A stretch of DNA of 64,000 bases from Anianabacter salinae. Lineage in GTDB: Bacteria > Pseudomonadota > Alphaproteobacteria > Rhodobacterales > Rhodobacteraceae. Within the stretch, counting starts at the first letter, position 1. Each line of letters opens with the position of its first letter. The position numbers were made by a program, and so were the translations under genes. Positions 28,533-37,798 of this stretch are shown piece by piece. The notes beneath the pieces were generated by a model. The model was given only the letters and a program-made list of their open reading frames with translations. It was not told the DNA's origin and made no database searches. The stretch is taken from contig NZ_JAHQZS010000001.1 of assembly GCF_019061145.1 (NCBI RefSeq), positions 744,001 through 808,000 on the forward strand. Direction: 5' to 3'.

Positions 28533-29125
28533 CGGATGCGCCGCGCCAGAACGTAGGCGAAGGGCTGCACGTTGCCCTTGGGCGTATGATGCGCGTGAAG
28601 CCGCGTCTCGACGGCTTCGAAATCGTCTCCCAGCAGGGCAAGCAGCGCGGCGGGGTCACGGCGGACGACGGGCAGGCCCGAACATTTCTCGGGCCCGTCC
28701 GATGCAAAACCTGCAAGAATGACGACGCTTCCGGCATGCGTGGCGGCCCTGAGGACGTCGAGATAGCGCGCCTGATCCTCAGGATCGGTCAGGAAATGCA
28801 GCGCGGCGCGGTCGTGCCAAAGATCGTACTGTGCCGGGGGCGCCCATTGCGTCACGTCGGCCACAACGTCAGTGACCTTCGAGCGGTCCTCGATCGCCGC
28901 TATCGCCAACCCGTCGCCGGACAGGTCCAGCCGGGTGACATGTGCGTACCCCATGTCCAGAAGGTGCGCCGCCAGCCGTGATGCCCCGGCGCCGACGTCG
29001 ATGGCGGTGGCCCCATGCGGCAAGGCGGCCCGTTCGATCAGGTCGAGTGAGACGCGCGGCACCTCTTCGAACCATGTCAGCGCCTCCTCGGGGCGCGCGG
29101 CATACGTTTGATCCCAGTGTGACAT
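28529..29125 (-). CDS. Class I SAM-dependent methyltransferase
   Basis: A 198-residue methyltransferase with the SAM loop IDVGAGASRLAAHLL near residue 41, motif II RLDLSGDGL and the motif YDLWHDRAALHFL typical of the thiopurine-methyltransferase-like or tellurite-resistance-like small methyltransferases. The substrate is unknown. ATG 29125 (MSHWDQTYAARPEEALTWF) is the only start giving the family's usual WDxxYAxRPEE opening. It is convergent with the CoxE-like gene and 162 bp from divergent xdhC, within an A+T-richer stretch. Confidence 0.82.
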   Translation of the reverse strand: MSHWDQTYAARPEEALTWFEEVPRVSLDLIERAALPHGATAIDVGAGASRLAAHLLDMGYAHVTRLDLSGDGLAIAAIEDRSKVTDVVADVTQWAPPAQYDLWHDRAALHFLTDPEDQARYLDVLRAATHAGSVVILAGFASDGPEKCSGLPVVRRDPAALLALLGDDFEAVETRLHAHHTPKGNVQPFAYVLARRIR

Positions 29126-29287
29126 GCGATGCTCTCCTGATGTCTCGTAAGATATTCCAAAAACAGAATTTGTAAAGCCCGACAGGCATGGAATGCCGAA
29201 GATGTGTCTGGCCTGTTCGCGCTGTTGTCCGCTTGGGTCCGGGGACAAGTCATGCTTAGGTCGGTGCGTCATGAAGGAGTATCCCTG

Positions 29288-30246
<959 letters not shown>

Positions 30247-30247
<1 letters not shown>

Positions 30248-31251
30248 TGCGCTTCGGGCTGGTTCCGCTGGACAAGGCGGCCGGCGCGATCCTGGCGCAT
30301 TCGGTCGCGCTGGATGATGGCAGCCGCATCCGCAAGGGCACGCGGCTGGGACCTTCGGAAATCGCACGGCTAAAGGCGAGCGGTGAGATGGAAGTCGAAG
30401 CCGCACAGCTTGATGACGGCGATCTGCACGAGGATGCGGCGGCGGAGAGTCTGGCCGGTGCCATCGTTCCCGATCCCGCCCGCGCGCATCTGCGCCTTGG
30501 CAAGGCAGCCACCGGGCGCGTGAACCTGCATGCCGAGGCCGCGGGCGTGCTGACGCTGGACGCAGGCGCGATCCATGCCGCCAACCGCGTCGATCCGATG
30601 GTGACGGTAGCGACGCTGGCCCCCTTCAAGCGCGTTGCGCCGGGCGACATGGTCGCGACGATCAAGATCATCTCTTACGGCGTGGCAGAGGCGGCGGTGG
30701 TGCGGGCCTGCGACCTGGCGCGCGGGGCGATGGCGGTCGCGGCGCCAGTTCTGATGACGGCGCGGCTGATCGAGACGCGCATCGGCCCCGATGCACCGCC
30801 AGGCAAGGGACGCAAGGCGATGGAGACGCGGCTGACGCGCCTTGGCCTCTGGCTGGCCGAGCGGCAGGTGGTGCCGCACCGCGAGGCGGACATTGCCGTC
30901 GCCGTGCGGGACGCGGGCGAGGACCTGGTGCTGATCCTGACCGCCTCGGCCACGTCCGACATGGCCGATACCGCGCCTGCGGCGCTGCGCGCGGCGGGCG
31001 GAACGGTCGAGAGGTTCGGAATGCCCGTCGATCCCGGCAACCTGCTGTTCCTGGGGCATCTGGGCGAACGTCCTGTGATCGGATTGCCGGGCTGCGCGCG
31101 CTCGCCCGCGCTGAACGGCGCGGACTGGGTGCTGGAGAGGGTGATCTGCGGCATCGACATCACCGGCGAGGACATCGCCGGGATGGGGGTTGGTGGATTG
31201 CTCAAGGAAAGCCCTGCACGCCCGCATCCGAGGGCGGGACGACGGGGCTAG
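30247..31251 (+). CDS. Molybdopterin-binding protein (MoCF-like)
   Basis: A 334-residue protein with a MoeA/MogA-like molybdopterin-binding domain in its C-terminal half (LVLILTASATSDMADTAPAAL and GMPVDPGNLLFLGHL). The N-terminal half resembles the AIR-synthase-like or SAF-type segments of molybdopterin-binding proteins found next to xdhC and cox genes (LVPLDKAAGAILAHSV). The likely role is to supply or exchange the cofactor for the nearby hydroxylase maturation machinery. It is translationally coupled to xdhC. The structural enzyme subunits are not in the window. Confidence 0.8.
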
Positions 31252-31253
31252 GC

Positions 31254-31303
31254 CAAAGTCTTTGAAAGACTTTGTGGAAATTCCTTTTCAAGGAATTTGG
31301 CGC
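31254..31303. repeat. Double-hairpin element, copy B (convergent gene pair)
   Basis: Stem 1 is 31254-31274, 9 bp with a 3-base loop (CAAAGTCTT/AAGACTTTG). Stem 2 is 31278-31298, 9 bp with a 3-base loop (AAATTCCTT/AAGGAATTT), followed by GGCGC. It fills the gap between two convergent gene ends (stops at 31251 and 31304), as a bidirectional terminator would. The sequences differ from copy A, but the geometry is nearly the same. Confidence 0.75.
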
Positions 31304-31981
31304 CTATGCCTTACGCAGCACGATCAGGCGGTTGTTGGCGGGCAGGACCGAAAGCGCGTGGAATGTCAGGCCAAGCGGGCGGGCCTCGGCCTCGATCTGC
31401 GACAGATCTCGGATGCCCCAATCCGCGTTCTCGGCGCGGAGCTGCGTGTCGAAGGCCTCGTTTCCCGGGCCAATCCAGTCGCCGTGGACCTTGAAGGGAC
31501 CAGCGAGGATCACAAGGCCCCCGCGCGCCAGCCGTTCAGCGGCCCCCGCCAGCAGGCCCGCCGTCACCGCCCAGGGCGTGATATGCGCCACGTTCGACGC
31601 AAAGACCGCCGATAGCGGCCCGAGCGCGCGGATCTCCGGCATCCCTCCCCAATTCTCTGACGCATCGACCGGCAGGACCTCGAGCGTCACGCGCAGATGC
31701 GCGGCCCAGGCCAGCGCCGAGGCGCGGTGTTCGGGGAAGGGATCGCTCGCCACCCAGCGCAGGGCGGGAAACGCCTTGGCGAAGGCCGCCGCGTTCTGCC
31801 CGGTGCCGCAGCCGATTTCCAGCACCGTGCCCGGCAGCGCCCCGAACAGCGGTGCAAGCGCGGTGCAGAGGCCCGGATTGGCCCGGTCGAACACCCCCGA
31901 TGACAGGCGGGCATCGCCGTGGGCGCCATGCTCCCCCGCCGAATAGCGGGGGGTGGCAGGGCTGGACGGCCGCTGTGTCAC
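31304..31981 (-). CDS. DUF938 family SAM-dependent methyltransferase-like protein
   Basis: A 225-residue protein with the DUF938 pattern: PRYSAGEHG near the start, VLEIGCGTGQNAAAFA as SAM loop, WVASDPFPEHRAS as motif II and FKVHGDWIGPGNEAFDTQLR near the end. The activity of the family is unknown; the SAM-binding fold is clear. It is followed on the same strand after a 22-base gap upstream by infC, so the two may share a transcript. Its 3' end abuts double-hairpin copy B. Confidence 0.85.
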   Translation of the reverse strand: MTQRPSSPATPRYSAGEHGAHGDARLSSGVFDRANPGLCTALAPLFGALPGTVLEIGCGTGQNAAAFAKAFPALRWVASDPFPEHRASALAWAAHLRVTLEVLPVDASENWGGMPEIRALGPLSAVFASNVAHITPWAVTAGLLAGAAERLARGGLVILAGPFKVHGDWIGPGNEAFDTQLRAENADWGIRDLSQIEAEARPLGLTFHALSVLPANNRLIVLRKA

Positions 31982-32003
31982 AGGGGGGCGGTCACGAAAG
32001 GGG

Positions 32004-32546
32004 TTATTTGGCTGGGCCGATCATCATGACCATCTGGCGGCCTTCCATCTTCGGCATGTTCTCGACCTTGCCGATTTCCTTGACGTCTTCCGCGACCCGC
32101 TCGAGCAGTTCGCGGCCAAGGTTCTGGTGCGCCATCTCGCGGCCCCGGAAGCGCAGGGTGACCTTCACCTTGTCGCCGTTCTCGAGGAACTTGACAACGC
32201 TGCGCATCTTCACCTCGTAGTCATGGGTGTCCGTGTTGGGACGGAACTTGACCTCTTTGACTTCGATGATCTTCTGTTTCTTGCGGGCTTCGGATTCGCG
32301 TTTCTGCTGTTCGTACTTGAACTTGCCGAAGTCCATGATCTTGCAGACGGGCGGCGTCGCGTTCGGCGAAATCTCGACCAGGTCGAGCCCGGCCTGTTCT
32401 GCAAGTTCCATCGCGCGGCGGGGGTCGATGACCCCGATATTTTCGCCTTCCGCGCCGATCAGGCGAATTTCTGGCCCCCTGATCCGGTCATTCACGCGAG
32501 GTCCGGTGTCGCGGGTCGGCGGGGCGTTGTGCGGTCTGCGGGCTAT
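32004..32546 (-). CDS. infC: Translation initiation factor IF-3, probable ATA start
   Basis: IF-3 binds the 30S subunit and checks the start codon. The 180-residue product has the two-domain order: [13 protein letters not shown] at the N-terminal domain start, [17 protein letters not shown] at the linker, then the C-terminal domain with [15 protein letters not shown] and [11 protein letters not shown]. No ATG exists at the proper N-terminus. ATA at 32546 (reading [10 protein letters not shown]) is preceded eight bases upstream by AAGGA, and the family's first residues fit it. The only standard alternative is GTG 32600, without a ribosome site. Rare starts in infC are known from E. coli (AUU), where they serve autoregulation. 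Confidence 0.9.
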   Translation of the reverse strand: MARRPHNAPPTRDTGPRVNDRIRGPEIRLIGAEGENIGVIDPRRAMELAEQAGLDLVEISPNATPPVCKIMDFGKFKYEQQKRESEARKKQKIIEVKEVKFRPNTDTHDYEVKMRSVVKFLENGDKVKVTLRFRGREMAHQNLGRELLERVAEDVKEIGKVENMPKMEGRQMVMMIGPAK

Positions 32547-32735
32547 GGTGTGGTTCCTTATTCGGTTTCCAAGAAGCAGGTCGGCAGTAGATACGGGCAC
32601 AAGGCGCCCGCTTCAACGGCAATTGTCGCTTAAAAACCGGTCGCGGACAATGAGATTCGCCTTGCGGCGGTGGCGTTTCGGCATCATCTGACGCTATCGT
32701 CGGAGCGGGATCCGATATTCAAGGAGTATTTCGAC

Positions 32736-33650
32736 ATGGGCAAGATCTGGGGGATCATCGCAATTCTCGCAGCGGCGGGTGGTGGCGCGTATATCTACTA
32801 TGACGCGAACAAGCCTGCGGGCGCCCCCGAGATGGCCGAAGGCGCCGCGATCGAAGGCGAGGCCGCGCTGGACAGCGCAGGCGAAGCCGCGACCGCAGAG
32901 GCCGAAAGCGTCGTCGACGAGGCGGTTGCAGCGGTCGAGGACGCAGCCGATGAGGTGGCCGAGACCGCCGACGCCGTAGGCCAGAGCGCGCAGGACGCCA
33001 TCGAGAACGCCACGGATGGCATGTCGCTGAGCGAAGCAGGCGATGCGGCGACCGAAGCTGCTGGTGATGCCGTGGCGGCGACCGAGGAAGCTGCGGAGGG
33101 CGCGATGGCAGCGACCGAGGAGGCTGCTGGTGATGCGATGGTAGCGACCGAGGAGGCTGCGGGCGACGCTATGGTAGCGACCGAGGAAGCTGCGGGAGAC
33201 GCGATGGCGGCGACCGAGGAAGCTGCGGACGGCGCGATGACGGCGGCAGAGGAGGCTGCTGAGGGCGCGATGGCGGCGACCGAGGAGATGGCGTCAGAGG
33301 CCACCGAAGCGGCGGAAGCCACCGCCGATGCTGGCGGGGAAGCGGTTGCGGATGCCGCAGAGGTCGGCGTGGATGCCGAAGCTCCGGCTGAGGCTGTCGA
33401 GGCCGCAGAGGCTCCCGAGGCCGAGGTGACTGCAGAGGCGAGCGCCGACGCGATGGCAGAGCCGACCCCGGCCGAGTTGTTCAGCGCCGAGGGCTTCGAT
33501 CTGGAAAAGGTCACCGCCTATATCCAGGACAGCGATCTGAGCGAAATCCGCAAGACCGGGATCATCGCGATGGTCGAGCAGGCGGCGTCCAATCCTGACC
33601 TTCTGAACGGCGCGCTGATCCAGGCCCGCCGGGCGCTTGGCATCGAATAA
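32736..33650 (+). CDS. Membrane-anchored protein with 11-residue repeats
   Basis: A 304-residue protein. A single hydrophobic anchor is at residues about 4-20 (IWGIIAILAAAGGGAYIYY). A long Ala/Glu/Thr/Asp-rich region (about 25-245) contains seven 11-residue repeats of the form A/VATEEAAxxAM at residues 114-190. A compact C-terminal domain is at about 250-304 (FDLEKVTAYIQDSDLSEIRKTGIIAMVEQAASN). Eleven-residue periodicity is typical of amphipathic helices in LEA and apolipoprotein-like proteins, so the middle may be a long helix in the periplasm. AAGGAG precedes ATG 32736. No family with known function recognised. Confidence 0.72.
   Translation: MGKIWGIIAILAAAGGGAYIYYDANKPAGAPEMAEGAAIEGEAALDSAGEAATAEAESVVDEAVAAVEDAADEVAETADAVGQSAQDAIENATDGMSLSEAGDAATEAAGDAVAATEEAAEGAMAATEEAAGDAMVATEEAAGDAMVATEEAAGDAMAATEEAADGAMTAAEEAAEGAMAATEEMASEATEAAEATADAGGEAVADAAEVGVDAEAPAEAVEAAEAPEAEVTAEASADAMAEPTPAELFSAEGFDLEKVTAYIQDSDLSEIRKTGIIAMVEQAASNPDLLNGALIQARRALGIE
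33075..33305 (+). repeat. Seven tandem 33-base coding repeats
   Basis: In-frame units encode AATEEAAEGAM, then AATEEAAGDAM, VATEEAAGDAM twice, AATEEAADGAM, TAAEEAAEGAM and AATEEMASEAT. The nucleotide copies differ mainly at third positions, so the array has expanded by duplication and drifted under protein constraint. The repeats are within the CDS at 32736-33650. Confidence 0.9.
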
Positions 33651-33671
33651 GCGCACCCTGACCGTAAACGA

Positions 33672-33703
33672 CAAAGGGCCGCGCAATCGCGCGGCCCTTT
33701 TCA
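33672..33703. terminator. Terminator between repeat protein and fpr
   Basis: A GC-rich stem (GGGCCGCGC/GCGCGGCCC) with an AATC loop, flanked by AAA and TTTT, stands 22 bases after the repeat protein stop and 20 bases before the fpr stop. It is suitable for both strands. Confidence 0.8.
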
Positions 33704-33723
33704 TGCTCAACCGTGGCAACGGG

Positions 33724-34554
33724 CTAGCCGACGAAGGCCTTTTCCACAACGTACTCCGCCGGTTCGGAATTGGCGCCCTCACGCAGGCCATAGCCTTCCA
33801 GGATCGCCTTCATGTCGGTGTTCAGCCCCAGCGAGCCGCAGACCATCGCACGGTCTTCGTCGCCAGAAATCCCGTCGATCCCGAGATCGCGGAACACCGT
33901 GCCATCGCGCAGAAGGTCGGTGATGCGGCCCATCTTGGGGCTCTCTTCGCGGGTGGTGGTGGGATAGTAGACGATCTTGTCCGCGAACCCCTCGCCGATC
34001 AGCTCGGCCAGCATCTCGTCATTGCGGATGCTCTCGACCAGCTCGGCGCCATAGCGCAGTTCGGCCACGTCGCGGCAGGTGTGTGTCAGGATCACCTTGT
34101 CATAACGCTCATAGGTCTCGGGCTCACGCAACAGCGAGGCGAAGGGCGCGATGCCGGTGCCGGTGGCGAAGAACCACAGCCGCTTGCCGGGCAGCAGCGC
34201 GTCATGGACCAGCGTGCCCACCGGCTTGGGGCGCAGGATCAGCGGATCGCCCGGCTGGATGTGCTGAAGCTTCGACGTCAGCGGGCCGTCCTGCACCTTG
34301 ATCGAATAGAACTCCAGCTCGTCGTCCCAGGCGGGCGAGGCGATTGAATAGGCGCGCAAGAGCGGCTTGCCGGTGTCGCCCATCAACCCGATCATCACGA
34401 ATTCGCCCGACCGAAAGCGCAGGCTCGCGGGCCGGGTCACGCGGAAGCGGAACAGGCGGTCGGTGTAGTGCTCGACCTCGGTGACGGTCTGAGCGTCGGG
34501 CAGGGTCTTGACGGGTGTCGCGGCGGTGTCGGAAACGGTCATATGCTCGGTCAT
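33724..34554 (-). CDS. fpr: Ferredoxin--NADP+ reductase
   Basis: FAD enzyme passing electrons between NADPH and ferredoxin or flavodoxin. The 276-residue product has the FAD site RAYSIASP, the NADP site FFATGTGIAPFAS, TCRDVAELRY and MVCGSLGLN, and ends EYVVEKAFVG, the aromatic/VEKAFVG-type terminus of bacterial plant-type FNR. It is the last gene of the minus-strand cys operon and may feed the sulfite reductase upstream, or the cytochrome P450 nearby. The start 34554 could be replaced by Met at 34542. Confidence 0.93.
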   Translation of the reverse strand: MTEHMTVSDTAATPVKTLPDAQTVTEVEHYTDRLFRFRVTRPASLRFRSGEFVMIGLMGDTGKPLLRAYSIASPAWDDELEFYSIKVQDGPLTSKLQHIQPGDPLILRPKPVGTLVHDALLPGKRLWFFATGTGIAPFASLLREPETYERYDKVILTHTCRDVAELRYGAELVESIRNDEMLAELIGEGFADKIVYYPTTTREESPKMGRITDLLRDGTVFRDLGIDGISGDEDRAMVCGSLGLNTDMKAILEGYGLREGANSEPAEYVVEKAFVG

Positions 34555-34621
34555 GTTGTCTTGCGGGCGTCATCGCCCGTCCTTGTTCTAGCGGTCGAAG
34601 TTCGGGTGCGAAAGCCCGGGG

Positions 34622-35035
34622 TCAGGCGCGCAGGCGCGACTGATAGTCATGGGCGCGCCAGTCGGAACGGCGAAGCCACTGATCGGCGGGCTGCCGCGCG
34701 GCCAGATCGTCGGCGATCTCGACCTCGTCAAAGCCGCAGCGGCGGGCCATCGCGTACTGGTCGGCGATGACATGACCGCTGGCGCGCAAGCGTCCATGAT
34801 AGCCCATCAGCCGCAGCCGCCGGGCGATGGTAAACCCGCGCCCGTCCGAAAAGGCGGGAAACGCCACGCGGATCAGATCGAGGCTGTCCAGTAGCCCGGC
34901 CAGCGCCTCGGGGTCGGCATCGGGCGGCAGATCCACGGCTTGCGGCGCGGCGCCTGCCTGCAGGTCTTCCACGGCGAGGAAACCGCCGGTCCAGTCGTCG
35001 GGCGCAAAGCCCTCGTCGGTCACGATCACTGTCAT
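34622..35035 (-). CDS. DUF934 family protein
   Basis: A 137-residue protein of the DUF934 family, seen mainly in sulfate or nitrate assimilation operons of proteobacteria. It begins MTVIVTDEGFAPDDWTGG and has IRVAFPAFSDGRGFTIARRLR and GHVIADQYAMARRCGF, the usual blocks. Its role is unknown. Proposed functions in the literature concern the electron supply or assembly of the sulfite reductase system. It starts 17 bases after cysH in the operon cysG-DUF2849-sir-cysH-DUF934-fpr. Confidence 0.87.
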   Translation of the reverse strand: MTVIVTDEGFAPDDWTGGFLAVEDLQAGAAPQAVDLPPDADPEALAGLLDSLDLIRVAFPAFSDGRGFTIARRLRLMGYHGRLRASGHVIADQYAMARRCGFDEVEIADDLAARQPADQWLRRSDWRAHDYQSRLRA

Positions 35036-35052
35036 TGCTGTCTCCTGTGGCC

Positions 35053-35793
35053 TCAGGCCGCGCGGCCGCGCACCATCTTGCCGTCGACGAAATGGATGCC
35101 GCATTCTTCCTTGTCGCTGCCGCGCCAGCGGCCCGCGCGCTCGTCTTCGCCATCCTTCACGGGGCTGGTGCAGGGCCAGCAGCCGATCGACGGATAGCCG
35201 CGCGACACCAGCGGATGACGCGGCAGGCGGTTGTTCACCATATACTCGCGCACGTCGTCCTTCGCCCAATGCGCCAGAGGGTTCACCTTGATGCGGATGT
35301 CCGCCTCGGATTCGAAGAATTGCAGCGCCTCGCGCGCGCCGCCCTGAAAGCGTTTGCGCCCGGTGATCCAGGCGTCATAGGGGGCAAGCGCGTTCTGCAG
35401 CGGTTCGGTCTTGCGCAGGGCGCAGCAAGCATCCGTGTCGGACTGGTGCAGCAGGCTGTCGGTGTCGCGGCGGAACACCTGTTCGCGCGCCGGACGGATC
35501 ACCTGCACGTTGGTCAGGCCCAGTTTCTCGGACACGTCGCGCTGGTATTCGAGCGTTTCGGCGAACAGCATCTCGGTGTCGATGAACAGCACCGGCGTAT
35601 CCGGTGCGACAACCGAGACCATGTGCAGAAGCACCACGGATTCCGCGCCGAAGGACGACACCAGCGCGGTGCGCCCGACTTCGCTGTCCGACAGCGCGCG
35701 GTCCAGAACGGCGGTCGCACCGTGGTGACGGTAGCGCGTGTTCAGCGCGGCGACCCGCCCCGGAACCGGCGCGAGGGAGGATTCAAGCGGCAC
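35053..35793 (-). CDS. cysH: Adenylyl-sulfate (APS) reductase, assimilatory
   Basis: Reduces APS (or PAPS) to sulfite using thioredoxin. The 246-residue protein has the PP-loop-like SSFGAESVVLLHM. Four cluster cysteines, CCALRKTEPL and GCWPCTSPV, mark the 4Fe-4S APS-reductase class, and the catalytic Cys is in EECGIH near the C-terminus. Start GTG 35793 overlaps the sir stop by 11 bases and is preceded by AAAAGGAG; the longer frame to 36066 is antisense to sir. No ATP sulfurylase is in the window. Confidence 0.93.
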   Translation of the reverse strand: MPLESSLAPVPGRVAALNTRYRHHGATAVLDRALSDSEVGRTALVSSFGAESVVLLHMVSVVAPDTPVLFIDTEMLFAETLEYQRDVSEKLGLTNVQVIRPAREQVFRRDTDSLLHQSDTDACCALRKTEPLQNALAPYDAWITGRKRFQGGAREALQFFESEADIRIKVNPLAHWAKDDVREYMVNNRLPRHPLVSRGYPSIGCWPCTSPVKDGEDERAGRWRGSDKEECGIHFVDGKMVRGRAA

Positions 35794-37456
35794 GGGCCTT
35801 CTCCTTTTCCTGCGGGTAGAGGATCGCCTTAAACGGCTCTGCCCCAAGCCTGCGGTAGGCTGCGAGAAAGGTCTCGTCCGGGCTGTTGCGCAGGTCCAGA
35901 TACCCGGTGATGAGGCGCTCGATGGCGGGCACGATCTCGTCGGCGGAAAAGCCGGGGCCTGCCCGCTCGCCGATGCTTGCTGTTTCGGTGCCATCACCGC
36001 CAAGCGTGATCTGGTAGTTCTCGACCCCCGCGCGGTCGAGCCCGAGGATGCCGATGTGTCCGACATGGTGGTGCCCGCAGGCGTTGATGCAGCCCGAGAT
36101 CTTGATCTTGAGCGCGCCGATGTCGTGTTCCAGCTTCAACTCATCCACGCGGGTGGCGATCTCCTGCGCGATTGGGATCGAGCGGGCGGTGGCCAGAGCG
36201 CAGTAATCCATGCCGGGGCAGGCGATGATGTCGGACGCCAGCCCGATGTTGGCGGTCGCCAGACCTGCGGCCTTGAGCGCCGCGTGCACGGCGGGCAGGT
36301 GGCCCTTGGGCACATGCGGCAGGATCACGTTCTGCTCGTGGCTGATGCGCAATTCGTCGTGGCCGTAGCGTTCGGCCAGATCGGCGAGGGTGCGCATCTG
36401 GTCCGCGGTGGCATCGCCCGGCGTCGCGCCATGCGCCTTGAGCGACACCGACACGATGGCGTAGTCGGGGTTGCGGTGGGCGGCGAGGTTGGTGTCGGCA
36501 AAGCTGCGGAACAGCGGATCATTGGTGTAGGCCGCTTCGAACGGGGCGGCAGAGACCTTTGCCCATTCGGGCGCGGCGAACTGCGCCTCGATGCCCGCAA
36601 GGACCTCCTGATCGGCGCCGGTGAACTCGGGGCGCAGCTCGGCAAAGCGCGCCTCGACCATTTCGCGGATCGCCTCGATCCCGGTCTCGTGGACGGTGAT
36701 CTTGATGCGCGCCTTGTACTTGTTGTCGCGGCGTCCAAGCGTGTTGTAGACGCTCAGGATCGCCTCGACGTAAGGCAGAAGATCGGCCTTGGGCAGGAAG
36801 TCGCGGACGGTCTTGCCGATCATCGGGGTGCGGCCCAGACCGCCGCCGACGATCACCTCGAACCCCGGCTCTCCGGCGTCGTTGCGCACCATGCGCAGGC
36901 CGATGTCATGCGCGCGGGTCACGGCGCGGTCGTTGGGCGAGCCGGTGATGGCGATCTTGAACTTGCGCGGCAGAAACTGGAACTCGGGGTGATCGGTCGA
37001 CCACTGCCGCAGCAACTCGGCCACCGGGCGCGGGTCTTCGATCTCGTCGGCTGCGGCGCCCGCGAAATGGTCGGCGGTCACGTTGCGGATCGTGTTGCCG
37101 CTGGTCTGGATGGCGTGCATCCCGACGTCGGCCAGCGCGCTCAGCATGTCCGGCACGTCGGACAGCTTGGGCCAGTTGTACTGGATGTTCTGCCGCGTGG
37201 TAAAGTGGCCATAGCCGCGATCCCAGCGCTCGGCGATATAGGCAAGCTGGCGCATCTGCGCGCCGTTCAGCGTGCCGTAAGGGATCGCCACGCGCAGCAT
37301 GTAGGCGTGCAGTTGCAGGTAAAGCCCGTTCATCAGGCGCAGCGGACGGAATTCGTCCTCGGTCAGGCTGCCGTCGATCCGGCGCTCGACTTGGCCGCGA
37401 AATTGCGCCACGCGCTCGCGGACAAAGGCGTCGTCGAATTCGGTGTAGGTATACAT
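35783..37456 (-). CDS. Nitrite/sulfite reductase (siroheme-iron-sulfur)
   Basis: Reduces sulfite to sulfide for cysteine synthesis; ferredoxin or NADPH is the donor. The 557-residue protein has two repeated half-domains. The first contains HFTTRQNIQYNW and TSGNTIRNVTADHFAG, and the siroheme-4Fe-4S ligand cysteines are in ACPGMDYC and GCINACGHHHVGHIG. Homologues in this position are named CysI, Sir or NirA; placement with cysH and cysG favours sulfite. A short DUF2849 gene sits between it and cysG. Confidence 0.93.
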   Translation of the reverse strand: MYTYTEFDDAFVRERVAQFRGQVERRIDGSLTEDEFRPLRLMNGLYLQLHAYMLRVAIPYGTLNGAQMRQLAYIAERWDRGYGHFTTRQNIQYNWPKLSDVPDMLSALADVGMHAIQTSGNTIRNVTADHFAGAAADEIEDPRPVAELLRQWSTDHPEFQFLPRKFKIAITGSPNDRAVTRAHDIGLRMVRNDAGEPGFEVIVGGGLGRTPMIGKTVRDFLPKADLLPYVEAILSVYNTLGRRDNKYKARIKITVHETGIEAIREMVEARFAELRPEFTGADQEVLAGIEAQFAAPEWAKVSAAPFEAAYTNDPLFRSFADTNLAAHRNPDYAIVSVSLKAHGATPGDATADQMRTLADLAERYGHDELRISHEQNVILPHVPKGHLPAVHAALKAAGLATANIGLASDIIACPGMDYCALATARSIPIAQEIATRVDELKLEHDIGALKIKISGCINACGHHHVGHIGILGLDRAGVENYQITLGGDGTETASIGERAGPGFSADEIVPAIERLITGYLDLRNSPDETFLAAYRRLGAEPFKAILYPQEKEKARAA

Positions 37457-37486
37457 CGGTTGGTCCTTTGCTGCATCCGTTCCGGG

Positions 37487-37798
37487 TCAGGCTCGGTGCG
37501 GGGACACTTCCTGTTTGCCGTGGGCGTAGTTCGACGGGCCGGTCGCCCGGAACGTCTCGCGGAAGTGGACGGGTTCGGGGCCGTTCGGGCCGGCCTTGGC
37601 ATCGGCAAGGTAGGCGCCGACGACGATGCCGGGCTGACCTTGGGCATGCAGAAGGCGCAGGTCGGCGTGGGCCTCGTCATCGATCAATTCTGCACGGTGC
37701 AATTCGCGGACCCAGACATCGTTGGACGAGAGATAGACCACGTCGCCTTCGATCAGGTCATTGGCGGTCACGACCTTGGGGGTGAAACGGCGGCTCAT
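37487..37798 (-). CDS. DUF2849 family protein
   Basis: A 103-residue protein starting MSRRFTPKVVTANDLIEGDVVYLS and ending in a His/basic tail, the pattern of DUF2849, a small family found mostly between cysG and sulfite reductase genes in alphaproteobacteria. No activity is known. Its ATG overlaps the cysG stop by four bases (37795-37798), so it is coupled to cysG. The gene order here is the standard Rhodobacterales one. Confidence 0.87.
   Translation of the reverse strand: MSRRFTPKVVTANDLIEGDVVYLSSNDVWVRELHRAELIDDEAHADLRLLHAQGQPGIVVGAYLADAKAGPNGPEPVHFRETFRATGPSNYAHGKQEVSPHRA

Noticed and set aside
32547-32600. infC starting at GTG 32600
   Set aside because: No ribosome site there and the extra 18 residues do not match the IF-3 N-terminus; ATA at 32546 has AAGGA at good spacing.
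33075-33305. CRISPR array
   Set aside because: The 33-base periodicity is direct, without spacers, in frame and coding; no cas genes are present.
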